Source of the DNA: Oscillospiraceae bacterium
Lineage (GTDB): Bacteria; Bacillota; Clostridia; Oscillospirales; Ruminococcaceae
DNA: 15,775 nucleotides
Direction: 5' to 3'
Assembly: GCA_031253365.1 (NCBI GenBank)
Contig: JAIRWE010000082.1
Coordinates: 1-15,775, forward strand
Below the pieces are notes generated by a model. That model had not been told where the DNA came from and did no database searches. It was given only the letters and a program-made list of their open reading frames with translations. Positions 6,261-12,479 of the stretch are shown piece after piece. The first letter of the stretch is position 1. Each line of letters opens with the position of its first letter. A program made the position numbers and the translations under genes.

Positions 6261-6268
6261 GCCTGCGG
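6243..6268. promoter_or_regulatory. Inverted repeat bracketing the -10 box (putative operator)
   Basis: CCGCAGG (6243-6249) and CCTGCGG (6262-6268) are a perfect 7-bp inverted repeat around the extended -10 TATAAT. The half-site centres are 19 bases apart, roughly two helical turns, which fits a dimeric repressor blocking open-complex formation. The right arm would also lie at or near the transcript start. No regulator can be named. Confidence 0.55.
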
Positions 6269-6286
6269 GGGGAAAACAATCAAAAA

Positions 6287-6314
6287 CGGCGAAAATTCGG
6301 GAAAATTTTCGCCG
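6287..6314. terminator. 10-bp hairpin in the scpB leader; terminator-like on the minus strand
   Basis: A perfect 10-bp stem (6287-6296 with 6305-6314) closes an 8-base loop. In the plus direction no T-run follows, so it is a leader hairpin between promoter and ribosome site. Read on the minus strand, the stem is followed at once by TTTTTG, the form of an intrinsic terminator. It could stop antisense transcripts leaving scpB and protect the promoter. Confidence 0.5.
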
Positions 6315-6331
6315 AAAATCGCCGGAAGTAG

Positions 6332-6347
6332 GTTTTTAGAGGTACCC
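6332..6347 (+). repeat. 16-base leader repeat, copy before scpB
   Basis: The sequence gtttttagaggtaccc, which contains the scpB ribosome site, recurs exactly in inverted orientation at 12458-12473 as the ribosome-site leader of obg. The pair forms inverted repeats about 6.1 kb apart. Confidence 0.85.
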
Positions 6348-6351
6348 GATT

Positions 6352-6888
6352 ATGAATTATCAACCCATATTAGAGGCGATTTTGTTCGTTTCCGGCGAAC
6401 CCGTATCAATCGAAAAACTCGCGGAAGCCTGCGGCGTTACAAAACGCGAAATAATGCCCGACCTGGAGCGGCTTGAACGGCGTTATTCCGATGCGGACTG
6501 CGGGCTTTCTTTGCTGAAACTGGGGCATTCCTATCAGTTGGCGACGCGGAAGGAATACGCGCCTTATGTAAAAACCGCCATTGAAATAAGGCGGATGTCC
6601 CCGTTGTCGCCGGCGGCCATGGAAGCCCTCGCGATTATCGCTTATAACCAACCGGTTTCGAGGGCGTTTGTGGAACAGGTTCGCGGAATTGATTCAAGCA
6701 GCGTGGTAAACACCCTTGTCGAGCGCGGATTGGCGGAGGAGGCGGGACGCTTGGATTTGCCGGGAAAGCCGATAGCTTATCGCACCACCGAAAATTTTTT
6801 ACGGTGCTTCGGGTTGAAGAATCTCAGTCAGTTGCCGCCGCTTCCGGGCGAGAAGGAGCAGTTGAGCTTTGACGAGGAAACGCCATGA
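6352..6888 (+). CDS. scpB: Segregation and condensation protein B
   Basis: ScpB is a winged-helix protein that binds the kleisin ScpA in the SMC-ScpAB complex, which organises and segregates the chromosome. The 178-residue frame starts MNYQPILEAILFVSGEPVSI and continues with LAEACGVTKREI, a second winged-helix part with LSPAAMEALAIIAYNQPVSR, VEQVRG, VVNTLVERGLAEE and the ending YRTTENFLRCFGL. All of these match the family. AGAGGT at 6338-6343 precedes ATG 6352 by eight bases. Its partner gene scpA, usually adjacent, lies at 14272-14967 on the opposite strand. The end overlaps the DUF2953 gene by four bases (ATGA). Confidence 0.95.
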   Translation: MNYQPILEAILFVSGEPVSIEKLAEACGVTKREIMPDLERLERRYSDADCGLSLLKLGHSYQLATRKEYAPYVKTAIEIRRMSPLSPAAMEALAIIAYNQPVSRAFVEQVRGIDSSSVVNTLVERGLAEEAGRLDLPGKPIAYRTTENFLRCFGLKNLSQLPPLPGEKEQLSFDEETP

Positions 6889-7532
6889 TTTTGAAAATCA
6901 TTCTGTGCGTTTTCGGCGGGTTGGTTCTTTTAATCGCGTTTTTGCTGTCGCTTTCGATAAAAGCGTATATAGAATATAAGGACGGTTTCACCGTAAAAGT
7001 GAAATATTGGTTTATTACCCTTTACCCGCGCCCAGTGAAAAAAGCGGCTTCGTTAAATCGCAAAAACAAATCGAAGCAAACCGAAAAGCCGGGCGGCGCG
7101 TCGTTATTCGACAAAACGGCAAAAAAAACGGGGCTTGAAAAATTCGCGAGCGACGTTAAGAAAACCGAAAAGCGCGATATGGATTTTGCCGCGATTATGC
7201 GGGCGTTTGACAACGCGAAATTACCGCTTAAACGGTTTATACGAAAATTAAGGGTGGAGCGGCTTCGGATTGTCTTTGCGGTCGGCGGCGAGGACGCGGC
7301 GAAAATCGCCGTATCTTACGGGTTGCAATCGGCGGCGGCAGGCGCGTTCCTTGCTTGGCTTGATGAAATCGTGATATTACAAATAGACGAGGTAAACATT
7401 ACGGCGGATTTTCTGCGGGGGGAAACGAAACAGGAATTTAGTTGCAGGGTGCGGGCGCGGCTTTTCACGGCGGTTGTCAGTGTGGTTCGGTATTCGGTGA
7501 AAGCGGCTAAATCCGATTCTGGCAAATCTTAG
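6885..7532 (+). CDS. DUF2953 membrane-anchored protein (YtfI-like)
   Basis: This 215-residue protein starts with a single hydrophobic segment (residues 3-25) followed by SIKAYIEYKDGFTVKVKYWF, the usual opening of DUF2953 proteins. A lysine-rich linker at about 52-95 precedes a C-terminal region. That region has LRIVFAVGGEDAAKIAVSYG and a closing domain ending in the RARLFTAVVSVVRY segment, also typical. Function is unknown. In Bacillus and Clostridia the gene is commonly found beside the gerW/ytfJ spore gene, as it is here. ATG 6885 overlaps the scpB stop by four bases, so the two are probably co-translated. Confidence 0.82.
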   Translation: MILKIILCVFGGLVLLIAFLLSLSIKAYIEYKDGFTVKVKYWFITLYPRPVKKAASLNRKNKSKQTEKPGGASLFDKTAKKTGLEKFASDVKKTEKRDMDFAAIMRAFDNAKLPLKRFIRKLRVERLRIVFAVGGEDAAKIAVSYGLQSAAAGAFLAWLDEIVILQIDEVNITADFLRGETKQEFSCRVRARLFTAVVSVVRYSVKAAKSDSGKS

Positions 7533-7556
7533 CAATAATGAGAGGAGGATTTTTAT

Positions 7557-7976
7557 ATGGCGGAGCATTTGGAAGGCTTGATGGGAACATCAATGGATAA
7601 AATACGCGAACTTATTGACGTCAACACCATCATAGGCGAGGCTATTACCGCGCCCGACGGTACGGTGATTATCCCCGTGTCAAAGGTGTCGTTCGGGTTT
7701 GTGTCGGGGGGTTCCGATATTCCCGCTTCACCCGCGCCGAAAGGGATTTTCGCGGGGGGCGCGGGAGCCGGGGTTACGATTAAGCCGATGACGTTCATCA
7801 TCGTAAAGACCGACGGCGACGTTAAACTGCTTGAAGCGGGGCCGAAAGACAACAATATTTTGGAAAGCATTTTTGAGTCCGCTCCCGAATTTTTGGAAAA
7901 AATGAAGGGGCTTTTTGCCAAAAATAAAAACAAAGGTGATTTTGGCGGCGCGGAACGGGAGAAGAAGCCGCGCTGA
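7557..7976 (+). CDS. ytfJ: GerW family sporulation protein (YtfJ)
   Basis: This 139-residue protein matches the spore YtfJ/GerW family: DKIRELIDVNTIIGEAITAP, DGTVIIPVSKVSFGFVSGGS, a glycine-rich GIFAGGAGAG segment, then TIKPMTFIIVKTDGDVKLL. A divergent charged tail completes it. The family is made in sporulating cells and in Bacillus is needed for normal spore germination. ATG 7557 has AGGAGG about ten bases upstream. It is third in the scpB operon, 24 bases after DUF2953. This is the strongest single indication that the organism or its recent ancestors form endospores. Confidence 0.93.
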   Translation: MAEHLEGLMGTSMDKIRELIDVNTIIGEAITAPDGTVIIPVSKVSFGFVSGGSDIPASPAPKGIFAGGAGAGVTIKPMTFIIVKTDGDVKLLEAGPKDNNILESIFESAPEFLEKMKGLFAKNKNKGDFGGAEREKKPR

Positions 7977-8002
7977 CGGCAAAGACGTATTGGGAGAACA
8001 AA

Positions 8003-8650
8003 ATGAACAACATTATCAGAACAAAAGCGGTCGAACTGTCGGTTATTCCGGCAATCGCGTATAAGCAAAAGTTATCAGGCGGCTCGGGGATAAAGATTTT
8101 ACGTCTTGACAAAGATGTGTCCGCAGTTTGCACGATTGACCGCCGCACGGGAGAAACCAAGCCTTACGGGAAAGTTGACGGCAAGTTGTTTCCGATTGAG
8201 GCGTTTGATGAGGCACTCGAAATGACAAGCGGAATGCCTTATTCGGCGAGGGGGAATATAAGCCTCGATGTTTCAAAATACGAACCGCCGAAAAGCGAGG
8301 TTCTCCCCGAAGAAGAAACCGACATGGTGGATTCGGACGAGTATAACGCAATTACGGAACGATATTCCGATGAAAAGGGCAAACTTAACTACGCGCTGAT
8401 GAACAAGGATTTTATGCAGTTTGCGGCGAAGAGCAAGACTGTGTCGGAAATGCTCGCAAGCGGAGCGAAGGCGGACGATATTTTGCTGTTTATAGTAAAA
8501 AGCAGGGCGACATTTGTTTCCGGCAAAAAGAAAAGTCTTGATGACAAACAGGTTTCGGCACTTATCGAAACGCTGGACGAAATAAACCCGAGAAGCGCTT
8601 TCAAGGAATTGAAGGATTATATCAAGAAGCGTTTGTCGAAAAAGCGGTAA
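8003..8650 (+). CDS. Protein of unknown function downstream of gerW
   Basis: This is a complete 215-residue frame with ATG 8003 and GGGAG about eight bases upstream. I do not recognise the family. Residues 1-85 look like a compact mixed domain (KAVELSVIPAIAYKQKLSGG, KILRLDKDVSAVCTIDRRTG). An acidic linker follows at about 92-118 (LPEEETDMVDSDEY). A helical C-terminal region ends strongly basic (LKDYIKKRLSKKR). There is no signal peptide or membrane segment, so it is probably cytoplasmic. It is 26 bases after gerW, presumably in the same operon. Its final three bases plus stop lie in the left arm of the long palindrome at 8645. Confidence 0.75.
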   Translation: MNNIIRTKAVELSVIPAIAYKQKLSGGSGIKILRLDKDVSAVCTIDRRTGETKPYGKVDGKLFPIEAFDEALEMTSGMPYSARGNISLDVSKYEPPKSEVLPEEETDMVDSDEYNAITERYSDEKGKLNYALMNKDFMQFAAKSKTVSEMLASGAKADDILLFIVKSRATFVSGKKKSLDDKQVSALIETLDEINPRSAFKELKDYIKKRLSKKR

Positions 8651-8713
8651 GGCGGCACAGTGAAAATCCTGACGCGCAAAGCGCGTCAGGATTTTCACTG
8701 TGCCGCCTTACCG
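8645..8713. terminator. Perfect 33-bp-arm palindrome, bidirectional terminator between convergent genes
   Basis: Arms 8645-8677 and 8681-8713 are perfectly complementary around a three-base AAA loop. The inner part has the standard bidirectional terminator form: an 11-bp GC-rich stem (tcctgacgcgc and its complement) flanked by AAAA and TTTT. The arms then continue for another 18 bases. The stop codons of both convergent genes lie inside: TAA at 8648-8650 and, on the minus strand, TGA at 8697-8695. Minus-strand transcripts meet a further TTTTT just past the left arm. Confidence 0.9.
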
Positions 8714-10101
8714 TTTACGGCGCAGTACCCCGCGAACTCGGTGCCTAAATTAGCTTCAAGGAACTTGTGAATATCATCGTTTTCGCCGCAGTAAAACACG
8801 ATAATCCTGCCTTTTTTGAACCAGTGCGGAAATGATTCAAAGCTAACGTCTGTTCTTTTGCCCGCAGATGAAATACTGCATCCGCCTATATCAATGCCGC
8901 CGGCGTCCTTCTCCATATCTTCTGCCGATGCGTATTCATACACGGTGATATATTTCTCGCCGTTGTCGTCAACAGTGATAACTGTCGCGTCAGCGCTTAA
9001 AAGACCGTCTTTACCGGCGGAAAGAAGGTGGTAGTCGGCGAATTTTTGCGCCAACAAGTCATAAAACAAATCCCGAGAATCATCGCCTAAACCATCCAAA
9101 CCATCAATGTCTTCACCGGCGGCAAGGTCTCTTTCAAACAGCCATGCCGGTAAGAAACTCCACGACACGCTTACGCCGTAATCGCCTTCGTAAAACGTGA
9201 ACGAAATACTCGCGCGGCCGTTTGTTTCGGTAATATAGGAATATTCCGCAAAATCCGGACCCCGAGCCTCACGGCTTGCCCCGAGAGACCATACGCCGCG
9301 CGTCGCGTCCCCGTTGTTTGCGGTAGTCCAGTCTTCATTCAGCGGTGTGCCGTATAATAACACGCCGTCTCCATAGCCGGAATTTTTGAAAAACACGGCG
9401 TTATCCACCTTGAAAGCGTCGAATACTTCTTCTTTTGTACTCGTATTGCTCAGACCGCGAGTGTAGGTATATGACGAAGAACTCGCGGAAGATAAAAGGA
9501 ATTCGCCGCTGCCTCTCTCTAATTCGGTGAAGTCCAAACTGAAATCAATGCGTTTATCGTCAGATTCATAAATATACCGCAAAAACGGGTAATCATAGCG
9601 GTTCACATAATAAGTCCAAACGTAGCCGTCGTGACGGTTATCAAACATACGGGTGGGTTCGCCCGCAATTTTGACTGCTTCTTCAACAGTCATTCCGAAT
9701 TTCAAATCTCCCATGACTAAGTCGTCAATGTTGAATATGGGCTTGTCATTGTTCGCGGGTAACAACGGCACTAAGGTTCTTGTTTCTTCGTCGCGTGAAG
9801 CCGCGGAGCTTGTTCCCGGCGTTTCATCGCCCGAAGCCGCGGAGCTTGTCCCCGGCGTTTCACCGCCCGAAGCTGCGGAGCTTGTTCCCGGTTCGGCAAT
9901 CAACGGTTTTTCGGGAGACAAGAAATAAAACATCAATCCCGTTCCGATTGAAAGCGCCACCACTGCCGCCGCCAACGGCATAAAAGCCGGCATACGTGTT
10001 TTTGACCGCCTCGCGGATTTTGAATCCAAATGCTTTTCGACGATTGCAAGGTTATCGTCGCTTACATCGCCGACCGCGCGAAATATTTTTTCGCCTTTCA
10101 T
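8695..10101 (-). CDS. Putative anti-sigma factor, single-pass membrane protein with large exported domain
   Basis: This 468-residue protein starts at ATG 10101, overlapping the sigma gene stop by four bases. Residues 1-37 are a charged N-terminus (MKGEKIFRAVGDVSDDNLAI) like the cytoplasmic part of clostridial anti-sigma partners. Residues 38-61 form one membrane segment (MPLAAAVVALSIGTGLMFYF). Next come three 12-residue repeats (71-106) as a Ser/Gly/Thr stalk, then a long exported region. It contains DLKFGMTVEEAVKIAGEP at about 132-149, resembling the BamE/SmpA-type motif, and a similar NTSTKEEVFDAF stretch later. The sensed signal is unknown. The anti-sigma role rests on gene pairing and topology. 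The C-terminal AAQ and stop lie in the terminator palindrome. Confidence 0.7.
   Translation of the reverse strand: MKGEKIFRAVGDVSDDNLAIVEKHLDSKSARRSKTRMPAFMPLAAAVVALSIGTGLMFYFLSPEKPLIAEPGTSSAASGGETPGTSSAASGDETPGTSSAASRDEETRTLVPLLPANNDKPIFNIDDLVMGDLKFGMTVEEAVKIAGEPTRMFDNRHDGYVWTYYVNRYDYPFLRYIYESDDKRIDFSLDFTELERGSGEFLLSSASSSSYTYTRGLSNTSTKEEVFDAFKVDNAVFFKNSGYGDGVLLYGTPLNEDWTTANNGDATRGVWSLGASREARGPDFAEYSYITETNGRASISFTFYEGDYGVSVSWSFLPAWLFERDLAAGEDIDGLDGLGDDSRDLFYDLLAQKFADYHLLSAGKDGLLSADATVITVDDNGEKYITVYEYASAEDMEKDAGGIDIGGCSISSAGKRTDVSFESFPHWFKKGRIIVFYCGENDDIHKFLEANLGTEFAGYCAVNGKAAQ
9784..9891 (-). repeat. Three tandem 36-bp coding repeats (exported stalk)
   Basis: Three in-frame 36-base units (9856-9891, 9820-9855, 9784-9819 in reading order) encode PGTSSAASGGET, PGTSSAASGDET and PGTSSAASRDEE. 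The first two are nearly identical and the third decays at its end. They form a flexible stalk just outside the membrane segment. Multiples of three bases mean copy-number changes would alter stalk length without a frameshift. Confidence 0.93.
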
Positions 10102-10658
10102 ACTGTAACACCTCTCTTTTCAAGCTCTGTTTTAAGTTTCTTACGGGTTCGGTGAAGACTCATCTTAACTTTGCTTTGCCCCGCGCCGAACTTTTCCGCT
10201 ATCATCGGCACGGAATAACCGTACCAGTACCGACACAAGAAATAAGCGGCGCTTTCTTCATCGGTTGACTCCAAAAACTTGTTAATTATCCGCGTCAACT
10301 CATTGCCGTCAGCCACGGTATCAACGTTAAAATTCGACGGAACGCACAACTCCAATTCGCTCAGCAACGCATCAATATTGCCTTCTCCGCGCTTTTTCGC
10401 GTTGCGCGATTTGTATCTGTCGAGCGATATGTTACGGGTTATTCTGCCGAGAAACGATGAAAACACTTGCGGTTTTCGAGGGGGAATGGAATTCCACGCG
10501 TTAAGAAGCGCGTCATTGACACATTCCTCCGAATCTTCCCTGTTTTGCAAAATGTTCATCGCGATTGTCGAACAATACGAACCGTACTTCTTGGAAGTTT
10601 CTTCAATGGCGGACTCGGAACGCGCAAAGTACAAGTCGAGTATTTCAGAATCGGTCAA
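10098..10658 (-). CDS. ECF-type RNA polymerase sigma factor
   Basis: This 186-residue protein is a sigma-70 family factor with region 2 and region 4 only. TTG 10658 is preferred as the start: GGAGGTGAG lies six bases upstream and the protein begins TDSEILDLYFARSESAIEET, the usual opening of this clostridial group. The open frame extends further to 10781, but that part runs through a hairpin and lacks homology. Region 2 shows YCSTIAMNILQNREDSEECV, NDALLNAWNSIPP and FSSFLGRITRNISLDRYKSR. Region 4 shows YFLCRYWYGYSVPMIAEKF and SKVKMSLHRTRKKLKTEL. It overlaps its putative anti-sigma gene by four bases, the normal arrangement for a coupled signalling pair. Confidence 0.9.
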   Translation of the reverse strand: MTDSEILDLYFARSESAIEETSKKYGSYCSTIAMNILQNREDSEECVNDALLNAWNSIPPRKPQVFSSFLGRITRNISLDRYKSRNAKKRGEGNIDALLSELELCVPSNFNVDTVADGNELTRIINKFLESTDEESAAYFLCRYWYGYSVPMIAEKFGAGQSKVKMSLHRTRKKLKTELEKRGVTV

Positions 10659-10714
10659 GCTGCTCACCTCCACCAATAATGACGACAAAGCGCGGTCAAT
10701 CGTCACGGAAAACA

Positions 10715-10726
10715 GAAAATATTTTC
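10715..10726. promoter_or_regulatory. 12-base AT-rich perfect palindrome before the sigma gene
   Basis: The bases gaaaatattttc read the same on both strands. They sit between the mrnC hairpin and the sigma gene, about 57 bases before its TTG start. This could be an operator or simply the AT-rich tail of the hairpin. I saw no convincing promoter boxes nearby. Confidence 0.3.
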
Positions 10727-10759
10727 GGCAACCCCCGAAAAAGGTTTTCGGAGGTTGCC
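10727..10759 (-). terminator. 15-bp hairpin at the end of mrnC
   Basis: A 15-bp stem with one G-T pair and a three-base loop begins at the last base of the mrnC stop codon. In the minus direction it is followed by GAAAATATTTTC and then TGTTTTCC, AT-rich but without a clean T-run. It probably ends or dampens transcription of the protease-scpA-aspS-obg-mrnC unit before the sigma gene. Partial readthrough is likely. Confidence 0.6.
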
Positions 10760-11181
10760 TACAATTCATCGTCTTCGTCAATCGAGGGAGCGCCGCCGCT
10801 GAAAATAACGTCGAACAGTTCCTGCGCGCGCGCCGTCTCCCCGATTAGCGTAAGATAGCCGAACAGCGTTTCCAGACCCGTGGCGCGGCGATAATCCCGC
10901 GTAACGGCGGACTTCGGGACGCGGGGATTGGCGTTGCGCCCCCGCCGCAGAATGTCCGTTTCTTCCTTTGTTAAAAGCGGTTCGATTAACCGCGAGGCTT
11001 TCGACTGATAAGCGGCGCGAACCTTTTCCACCGCCGCCGAATGCAGTTTTCGCGGCGGCATGAAACCGCTCAACACTATTTTTCGCCTGACCATCGCTTC
11101 GTATACGCTGTCGCCTAAAAAAGCCAGCGTAAGCGGACTGTATGTTTTGGCTTTTTCTTTTGATATGGTTTCCACAGTCAC
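10759..11181 (-). CDS. mrnC: Mini-ribonuclease 3 (Mini-III)
   Basis: This 140-residue protein is an RNase III catalytic domain without a double-stranded RNA-binding domain, the form that matures 23S rRNA in Bacillus. The signature LAFLGDSVYEAMVRR at about residues 19-33 carries the metal-binding Asp. The second site is ATGLETLFGYLTL with its conserved Glu. LLTKEETDILRRGRNA also matches the family. The start may be GTG 11181, overlapping the obg stop by four bases, or GTG 11175, which has GAGG five bases upstream; the two differ by two residues. A basic run (RNANPRVPKS) precedes the second motif. It is the last gene before the hairpin at 10727. Confidence 0.93.
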   Translation of the reverse strand: MTVETISKEKAKTYSPLTLAFLGDSVYEAMVRRKIVLSGFMPPRKLHSAAVEKVRAAYQSKASRLIEPLLTKEETDILRRGRNANPRVPKSAVTRDYRRATGLETLFGYLTLIGETARAQELFDVIFSGGAPSIDEDDEL

Positions 11182-12455
11182 CTCAGATAAGTGAACTCGA
11201 AGTCAAATATTGCCACTGTGTCGTTTTCTTTCACCCCCGCCTTCTCCAACGCGTCGATTATCCCCGAGGAACGCAGAACTCTTTGCAAATACTGTAAACT
11301 TTCGTAATCGTCCATATTTGCCGCAGAAATAAGCGGAGCCAGCCATCGGGCGTTTACGGCAAAGTACCCCTCTTCCGGGTTTTCAACGCTGAAAGCCCGT
11401 TTGCCCTCGTTTATTTTCTCCAATTCCTCCGGCGTCGGGGGTTCGGGTTCATAATATCTCAGCGGCGGGAGCGCGGACAGTTCCCGCGCGATATGCTTGA
11501 CCAAGCTGTCGGTTCCCCGCGCGGTGGCGGCGGAAATAACGAAAAGCGGCAGATTTTCCCCCTCCATAAAAGCCTTAAATTCCGCAATTTGTTCTTCCGA
11601 AGCAATGTCGGCTTTATTCGCCGCCACGATTTGCTTACGCCCCGCCAATTCTTCCGAAAAACGCGACAATTCAAGGTTGATTTTCTCGAAATCATCGCGC
11701 GGGTCGCGCCCCTCGCTCCCTGAAACATCGACGACGTGTACGATTAGGCGGCAACGTTCAATATGCTTTAAAAATGCGTGACCCAACCCCGCGCCCTCGC
11801 TCGCCCCCTCAATCAACCCGGGAATATCCGCCATAACAAACGAGTTCTCGCCTGATTTAACCACCCCGAGAACGGGGGACAGCGTGGTGAAACGGTAATC
11901 GGCGATTTGCGGTTTTGCGGCGCTGACCGCGCTGATTAGGCTGGATTTCCCGACATTCGGAAACCCCGTCAACCCCACGTCGGCGAGCAGTTTTAGTTCC
12001 AGCGTAACATCAAGCGATTCACCCGGGAACCCCGGTTTGGAGAAACGCGGAGCCTGCCTTGTCGGAGCGGCGAAACGGGCGTTTCCCCGCCCGCCCTTAC
12101 CGCCTTTCGCGACTGTTACGGGTTCGTCCCTCGAAATGTCGGCAATCAGCCTGTTTGTGCGGTTGTCTTTGATAAGCGTTCCGCGCGGCACCCTTATGAC
12201 GATGTCGGGAGCGGACTTTCCCGTTTTGCGGTTGGCTCCGCCGTTTTGTCCGTTTTCGGCCGCAAATTTTTTTTTGAAGCGAAAATCAATCAGCGTGGAT
12301 AAATTATCGTCCGCTCTGAAAACGACGTCGCCGCCCTTTCCGCCGTCTCCTCCGTCCGGACCGCCCGCGCTGACGTACTTTTCGCGGTGAAAGGACACCG
12401 CGCCGTTTCCGCCGTCGCCGGCGCGGATTAAAATTTTTACCGTATCCGTAAACAT
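11178..12455 (-). CDS. obg: GTPase Obg/CgtA
   Basis: Obg is an essential GTPase that binds the 50S ribosomal subunit and acts in ribosome assembly and stress control. The 425-residue protein has all three family domains. The glycine-rich Obg fold covers about 1-157 (AGDGGNGAVSFHREKY, GGPDGGDGGKGG). The G domain follows with G1 GFPNVGKS at 164-171, G3 DIPG at 210-213, G4 NKAD at 280-283 and G5 SAAT at 308-311. The C-terminal OCT domain covers about 354-422. ATG 12455 has GAGGT six bases upstream inside the 16-base leader shared with scpB. The Gram-positive OCT domain is complete. Confidence 0.97.
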   Translation of the reverse strand: MFTDTVKILIRAGDGGNGAVSFHREKYVSAGGPDGGDGGKGGDVVFRADDNLSTLIDFRFKKKFAAENGQNGGANRKTGKSAPDIVIRVPRGTLIKDNRTNRLIADISRDEPVTVAKGGKGGRGNARFAAPTRQAPRFSKPGFPGESLDVTLELKLLADVGLTGFPNVGKSSLISAVSAAKPQIADYRFTTLSPVLGVVKSGENSFVMADIPGLIEGASEGAGLGHAFLKHIERCRLIVHVVDVSGSEGRDPRDDFEKINLELSRFSEELAGRKQIVAANKADIASEEQIAEFKAFMEGENLPLFVISAATARGTDSLVKHIARELSALPPLRYYEPEPPTPEELEKINEGKRAFSVENPEEGYFAVNARWLAPLISAANMDDYESLQYLQRVLRSSGIIDALEKAGVKENDTVAIFDFEFTYLR

Positions 12456-12457
12456 AG

Positions 12458-12473
12458 GGGTACCTCTAAAAAC
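12458..12473 (-). repeat. 16-base leader repeat, copy before obg
   Basis: On the minus strand this reads gtttttagaggtaccc, identical to 6332-6347 before scpB. It holds the obg ribosome site and lies in the 24-base gap between aspS and obg. The two copies are inverted relative to each other. Confidence 0.85.
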
Positions 12474-12479
12474 ATCTTC

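Noticed and set aside
6231..6476. 81-codon plus-strand frame over the scpB promoter and start
   Set aside because: It spans promoter boxes, the leader hairpin and the scpB start in a different frame with no coding signature.
9784..9891. CRISPR-like 36-bp tandem repeats
   Set aside because: The repeats are directly adjacent without spacers, in frame, and encode a Ser/Gly stalk within a long intact gene.
10659..10781. N-terminal extension of the sigma factor to 10781
   Set aside because: The extension translates through the mrnC hairpin, has no sigma-factor similarity, and a ribosome site GGAGGTGAG precedes TTG 10658 where the family sequence begins.
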